A DNA stretch of 64,000 nt. Origin: Owenia fusiformis. Lineage: Eukaryota > Annelida > Polychaeta > Sabellida > Oweniidae. Every line of letters begins with the position of its first letter. Position 1 is the first letter of the stretch. The DNA lies in NCBI GenBank assembly GCA_903813345.2, contig CAIIXF020000008.1:13378822-13442821 (forward strand), given 5' to 3'. A program made the position numbers and the translations under genes. This document shows, piece by piece, positions 58,833 through 64,000 of the stretch. The notes beneath the pieces were generated by a model that searched no databases, was not told the origin of the DNA, and saw only the letters and a program-made list of their open reading frames with translations.

Positions 58833-59212
58833 CTGCAATATAAACACATTTTTTGAATATAGAGGAAAACTAAGAAGACCCCTCCTAGTAAGGTTGAATG
58901 TTTGACGCGAACAGAAGAAACAAATGTGTAAGATTATATGTGTGAAAATTATAAAGCAGTAACATAATGTTTATTGATATTGAATTAATATGGAAATGAC
59001 TTTGTTTACAATGGCACTTGAAATGATTCTAAAACATGAATCAAAAATTCCATCTGCACTCTCTGACTAATACCAATGAATTGTAGCTATAATACAGTAT
59101 TAATGGTAAAATTCAGTATTTCTGTACCATTTATATAATGACCTACGTATTTTGCTGTTTGTCCTTTTATAAAGCCATGTGCCCAACTGTATTCAACTAC
59201 ATGTACACTTAC
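58833..59212 (-). other. YLPM1 intron, 380 nt
   Basis: It is flanked by donor gtaagtgtac and acceptor atattgcag and holds no repeat that I see. Removing it joins AAAAGG to GTCCGC and restores K-K-R-V-R-W. Confidence 0.88.
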
Positions 59213-59331
59213 CCTTTTCTTTCCCGGTTGTGATTTCCTAGTGTTGTAGTCATCAGGTAACTGCAGGAAGTCCTCCATCCTCTGTGGCTGGTCCTTGTGT
59301 TCCTTCTTCTTTGTCACTCCGTCCAGCTTGT
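59213..59331 (-). CDS. YLPM1: YLPM1 (ZAP3) homologue, penultimate coding exon
   Basis: This 119-nt exon is two bases of a split codon (probably Asp) plus 39 codons. It reads KLDGVTKKKE, then RMEDFLQLPDDYNTRKSQPG and KKR. Vertebrate YLPM1 has the same series: DKLDGL, a lysine-rich spacer, RMEDYLQLPDDYDTR.SEPGKKR. The acceptor is gtgtttgcag and the donor gtaagtgt. It ends in phase 0, so KKR joins VRW in the next exon. The upstream exons (kinase-like P-loop domain, proline-rich YLP region) were not found up to base 64000 and probably lie beyond the right edge. The minus-strand ORF start upstream of the acceptor is spurious. Confidence 0.92.
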
Positions 59332-62300
59332 CTGCAAACACATAGCAATGGCACATGTATATTTATTGGCCAATAATGTCATTTCTATGGTAGCATCGCT
59401 TTATCAATAATACATTTTATACAATTTAAATATCAGATTGGTGGCTTTATGTCAAATACATTACTAGCAACAAGAAAAAAAATGTATATGCTGATCATTA
59501 GATCTAGACTGAAGCTGATCTGAGATAGAATAGTAGAATAGCAATAATGTCATCGTGTTATTTTCTTGCTCTTCTCCACGGCAATTATCATAGCATGAGA
59601 GCAAAGCAATGACCACTTGGTGCAAACATATATTGTGAATAACTGGAGCTCAGGTCATAATATAATATATAAATTGGCACTGACTGCATACAGTCATACA
59701 CACAAGACACAATTATAACAAAAATAAATGTAGAACAAAGTGCTGCAGGTTAGAAATTGAGAACGATACATAAATCATCACAATAAAATATATGTAGATA
59801 TAAAATTATGTAGCTAAACATACTTCTGTAGTACAGTTGTTTAGGTGTGTACTGTACATAATACATACTCCTACTCAGAGATATGAATTGTACACAACAT
59901 GTTCAATTTCATTTCCTTAACATCCACTTACCATGATATGGAAAAATTAACTGCAATGACATTGTTAAATATCAGCAACACTGTGATAAAATGGTTAATT
60001 TTCAGCAACACGGTACGGTAAGGTGAAAAATTTAAGCACCATGGTAAATGGGGAAAATGTAACACCATGATAAAAATTAATGTGAAATCGAGGTCACAGT
60101 TACACTAGATGGTAAGGCAATGACAGCCTGGGAGGCTAGTGATCTAATATAAGTGCGGCAAACCTTAGGATAAACCCATTTTTCATAAATATTTGTTTGA
60201 AAAAACCGATTAGGCATTTGTATAAAATATTCTCAGAAAAACAGTAGATCAGTGAGGTAACAAATTAAGCCATCATGAAAACTAGAAAACACCAATTCTC
60301 CGGAGTGGCAAGTCTCACCGAATAAAACATATTTTATCAAATCACTCGTGATTTTGAATTTAAGAACCATGATCTCCAAAACCTGTCGATTTTAAATTGA
60401 AGGCCATTTTCAAATATTTCAAATTCAGCATCCATATTGGAAATAGATCAGATCTAAATCAGAGGTAATAATCATGTAAGGCATTATGAGTTATCAAGGT
60501 TGTATTTTTGACAAAATAAGGAGGCCATTTTGAATTCAGAAGCCATTATGAAAATTCCTTCTTGACCAGATTCAAGACATACGTATGTCCCTATTGCATC
60601 AGAAGCTGACATTTTGAATTCAGTGGCCATACAAGAAAATCCTTCTCAGGTAGAAACCCTAATACCCATGAGGCATGAGTCTATAAAATTTGGATAACAG
60701 GTATTTGAGTTATCAGAAATTAAATATTCATTCTGAAAAGGGGGCCATTTTAGAAATAGCAGCCAACTAGAAAATTTTCCTTCTTGAGCAGTCTTATATG
60801 CTATAATTATGCCATAAGGCATCAGCATATAAAATCTGAACCAATTCAAAACAACTGGATTTGAAAAATATTTGTGTATGAAAAGCGCACCCGTTTTGAA
60901 TATTAGCCATGTTGAAAATTCCTCCTCAACCAGAGGTTCTATTCCATAATGACATTAGCCTATGAAACGTGGACCAAAAACAAAAACAGTTTAAGTAATT
61001 AAGTAATAAAACTACATGGCAAATGATGTCCATTTTGAATTTAGTGGCCATCTTGAAAATTTCTTCTTTAGCAGAGGTTATATGGTCCCTAAGGCACCAC
61101 CAAATAAAATTTGAATTGAAATCAACAGGAAATGAAAGATTCATATTGACTAAGAAAAATAGTGGCATTTTCAATCAATTGCAAAATTGGAAATTCATTC
61201 TTGAGCAGAGATTCTATGCCCATAAGGCACCAACTTATAAGTTTTGAACCGAATCTGTCAACCGGTATTTGAGTCACCAAGATGATTCATAGATGACTTG
61301 AACTTTGTTCAGTGGTAGAATTACCACTTGTTTGTTAAAACATGTACATGTATTTTTGAAATATTTAAACCGCTATCGATCGCTAAATAAGATATTTCAT
61401 TGCATCTGTGTTTCCACTTTGTCTCCTTTCACATCTTGTCAGTTAGGCTCCCAAATAATTTCGCTGTATCAATGTTTTATCTATTTTCCAAAAATGTCTA
61501 CCATCAATCGTTGTCATGCTATTGTTCAACAACTGTTGTGGTCAAGGCATTATTTCAGTTTCATCGGAATATCACTTGCTGTACACGACTTCTGTATTAT
61601 ACTTCAGTGTCCCACAATCATTTATGACTCGTTTGAATTCTGGTGAGTTGTAACTTCTGTTGTATGCACGTGGGCCAAATGATGCAGTAATAACAGCTAC
61701 ATCTATCACAAAACATATTCTTCTTAGGAATGGTATGAAACATCAATGCTGTCTTCTGTGTGTATCCAGTATCCATGTAATATCATCTACTAGTGTGTCG
61801 AAGAACGTTCCAAAGATTCAGATTTAATTATTCAGATGCTGATCATGTAAAAAAATATGTTTTGTTTTCAGGAGCTACTGACTCAGCATTCCCTCGCAGC
61901 AATATTATAGCAGATAGATGGCAGATGGTATATAACAGCAATGTCAAGGTGTAGCAAATGCTCAACCCAGCCATGGCTGCTATTTTTAGAAATGGCTGCA
62001 TATTAGCCAAATTATCATTTAACAGTGAAATATGTTTTAATGTATTCACATAATAAATATTAACAAAATCACTCCACTACTTTTCTAGTTATAGCATCAA
62101 CATTTTTTTTCAAAATCACCGCTCACTACCCAAATTACCATAAGAAAGTGTATTATGTTTCTAAGTAGTCACACATAAAATGAAAACAAAATCGCTCCGT
62201 AAATTTTTGAGTAATAGTAAAAACATATAATAATGTGTCATAAAGCAGTGTGCCATGCATATGAGTGTTCACATTTCAAATACAAATGAACAAAATCACT

Positions 62301-64000
62301 CCACTACTTTTCCAGTTACCGCAAAAATTGTAAAATTGCAGGTAATGGGAAGAATTTTTCAAGATGGGATATTAATAAAAAAAAATTTTATTTCTGGTGG
62401 GTCAAATAAACACATTTTGATGCTAAGTTGGGTCAAAATCTTATGTTGATGTTATAGTGGGTAAAAAATAACATTGATGTTATGGTAGGTCAAATAAATG
62501 GATGTTGATGTTACAGTAGGTCAAATAAAACACATATTTAGAAGATTGTGGATCTATCAAAAAAACACATTTGATTTTGATAAATATGATTATGTACAAG
62601 TGCTGAAGGGAAAGGACTTAAAATTGTTACAGCAATAAAAAAAATGATGATAGTCAAAAAAATTAAAATCGTAGGTCAAAAGACAATTTGATGGCACATT
62701 ACCGTGGTCTTCCACTCCCTGTCTTAGTGTTTGCCATTTGGTAATAAATACCTTCCACATTGTGTACTCACTTAGTATGTAGATGGATTTATTTCGAGAG
62801 GGGTACTAAAATTGAGGTCAAGAGGTCAAAAGGGCAAAGGTCAAAAGTATAACATCATGTTTATTTTGTTAATATTGCTATTCATACAACGGATGAAGAA
62901 GGAAAGGTAACATTCAAAAAATTTATATGTCATATGAAAAGTAAAGGGGCCAAAATTGGCTTTAAAGTACGAAGGACATCAAAACTGAGATGTACAATAT
63001 AAATATTCTTTGTATGAAGGTAAATTTATATTTTATTGGAGGTACATGTCTATAGTAATATTTTTAAAACACACAATGTCAATAAGATCATCAGATCAGA
63101 TCTAGTGAAAAAATTATCAAAATGACATTCACTTATCATTTACCAGAAATGTAAAACGATGAATACTACCTCATTTTATAATAATTATAAGACAAAATAT
63201 TGAAATTTGCAGACAGAGTCGGTTTTTACAAAATGTTTGGTGCATTAATGGCTTGCACGGCCTGTTCATAAGTTGGGAAACTTGGTTCACCAAACAAATT
63301 TGCAAAATATTTTGTATTTAACCTTACATATCTCCTTATACCTAATCTATTATACCAGAATGTAAAACAACAATTTCACAAGGGAATCTGTTTTATTTTG
63401 ATTTTATGTACAATACAAAGGTACTAGAGAGATTTCTTTCGTAAGTGAAAGTACAACTTATGTTTATGCATATACCTAATTGTTATAGGTTTAAGAAAAT
63501 TGAAATTTTGCATCTCGCAAAAAGACTTAGAAATAGAAGAGAATAGTATAGATATAATATAGTTTATCAATCAATTCTAATATTCTTTTCACAGAAAGTG
63601 AATAATATTCCTTGTCTATGCAGATTGAATAATAATATGACTTCATGCCAAGTATCACTTTGATTCCCTGCCGATAATTACGTCTAAATGAGATAAGGAT
63701 TTACCTTCTTATAAACAACATTTTATAAGCAATGGCTTATGAAGGGATAGGGCGTCACGACAGGTGACGAGGTATTACAAAATTGTGATAAGTTATAAAC
63801 ATAAGGGATTCATAACCGTATTATAAGTACATTATGAAATCTATTATCAAAGAAATTACTCTTTCAATACCTATAACTCTTTCTACACCCCATACACATT
63901 TTACTACAAGAACACAAATGTGTACAAAATGTCCCCACCAATGGGTGATCCTGTCAAATGGTTATCCTGAAAATGAGTAGACAAGACTTTTCCAACACAA
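59332..64000 (-). other. YLPM1 upstream intron, no exon found
   Basis: 4.7 kb to the right edge. It holds a degenerate tandem at about 60,380-61,280 (ccattttgaattcagtggcc, ttcttgagcagagattctat, aaggcaccaa) and 'aacaaaatcactccactact' repeats at 61,930-62,370. Between 62,400 and 62,560 there are loose copies of tgatgttatagtgggtcaaa. A 113-codon plus-strand ORF at 61,305-61,646 has no recognised domain. Confidence 0.6.

Noticed and set aside
61305-61646. 113-codon plus-strand ORF
   Set aside because: No recognisable domain, Cys/Phe/Ile-rich as expected of AT-rich non-coding DNA, and it overlaps a second ORF in another frame.
62700-62800. Possible upstream YLPM1 exon on the minus strand (frame with ITKWQTLRQGVEDH, phase 1 end)
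   Set aside because: The phase fits and K-W is tempting, but the donor (gtaatg) is weak, no clean acceptor was found, and the acidic sequence expected before SKWE is absent.
1-64000. tRNA, rRNA, CRISPR array or bacterial-type operon
   Set aside because: No cloverleaf A/B-box pair, no conserved rRNA words, and no regularly spaced spacer array; the tandem arrays here have no unique spacers.

Overview
The window is animal nuclear DNA: AT-rich, with small exons separated by kilobase introns and many dispersed and tandem repeats. No bacterial operons, tRNA or rRNA genes, or CRISPR arrays were seen. The dispersed repeats (small inverted-repeat elements, and repeats of the type 'accaaatatgaacaaaatcg') look like those of marine invertebrates. 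A mollusc or another lophotrochozoan is my best guess, as inference only. Two protein-coding genes can be supported, both on the minus strand. || Gene 1, about 0.2-40.2 kb, encodes a hypoxia-inducible factor alpha subunit (HIF-alpha, bHLH-PAS). Nine consecutive coding exons were placed to the base: 40009-40196, 36314-36465, 26684-26866, 18829-19019, 9886-9992, 9066-9213, 2722-2927, 2270-2442 and 181-321. All have AG/GT borders and compatible phases, and together give one 1489-nt frame of about 496 codons. They carry the bHLH, PAS-A, PAS-B and the first oxygen-sensing LxxLAP proline motif. The short first coding exon is not resolved. The C-terminal part (second proline motif and transactivation domain) lies beyond the left edge. 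|| Gene 2, about 58.7-59.3 kb and continuing to the right, is the 3' end of a YLPM1/ZAP3 homologue. It has two coding exons carrying the conserved C-terminus with an RVxF-type protein phosphatase 1 docking motif. HIF-alpha lies downstream of it in the same orientation. || Between and inside the genes are repeats. (a) A roughly 135-bp satellite at 16.5-18.55 kb is packed with AGGTCA half-sites. (b) A 73-bp array at 31.95-32.55 kb has an ACGTG core in most units. (c) There are 79-bp, 33-bp, 31-bp and 26-bp arrays. (d) Several families of short inverted-repeat elements occur, including one pair in opposite orientation flanking the PAS-A exon, and an 822-bp palindrome at 45.07-45.89 kb. (e) One intron holds two segments unlike their surroundings: a CCAAT/GC-box block at 23.2-23.65 kb followed by broken reading frames, and an AT-rich block at 25.3-25.93 kb with two successive ORFs. 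|| No new defence or enzymatic system is visible. The main interest is the HIF-alpha locus and the repeat-borne potential regulatory sequence in its introns.
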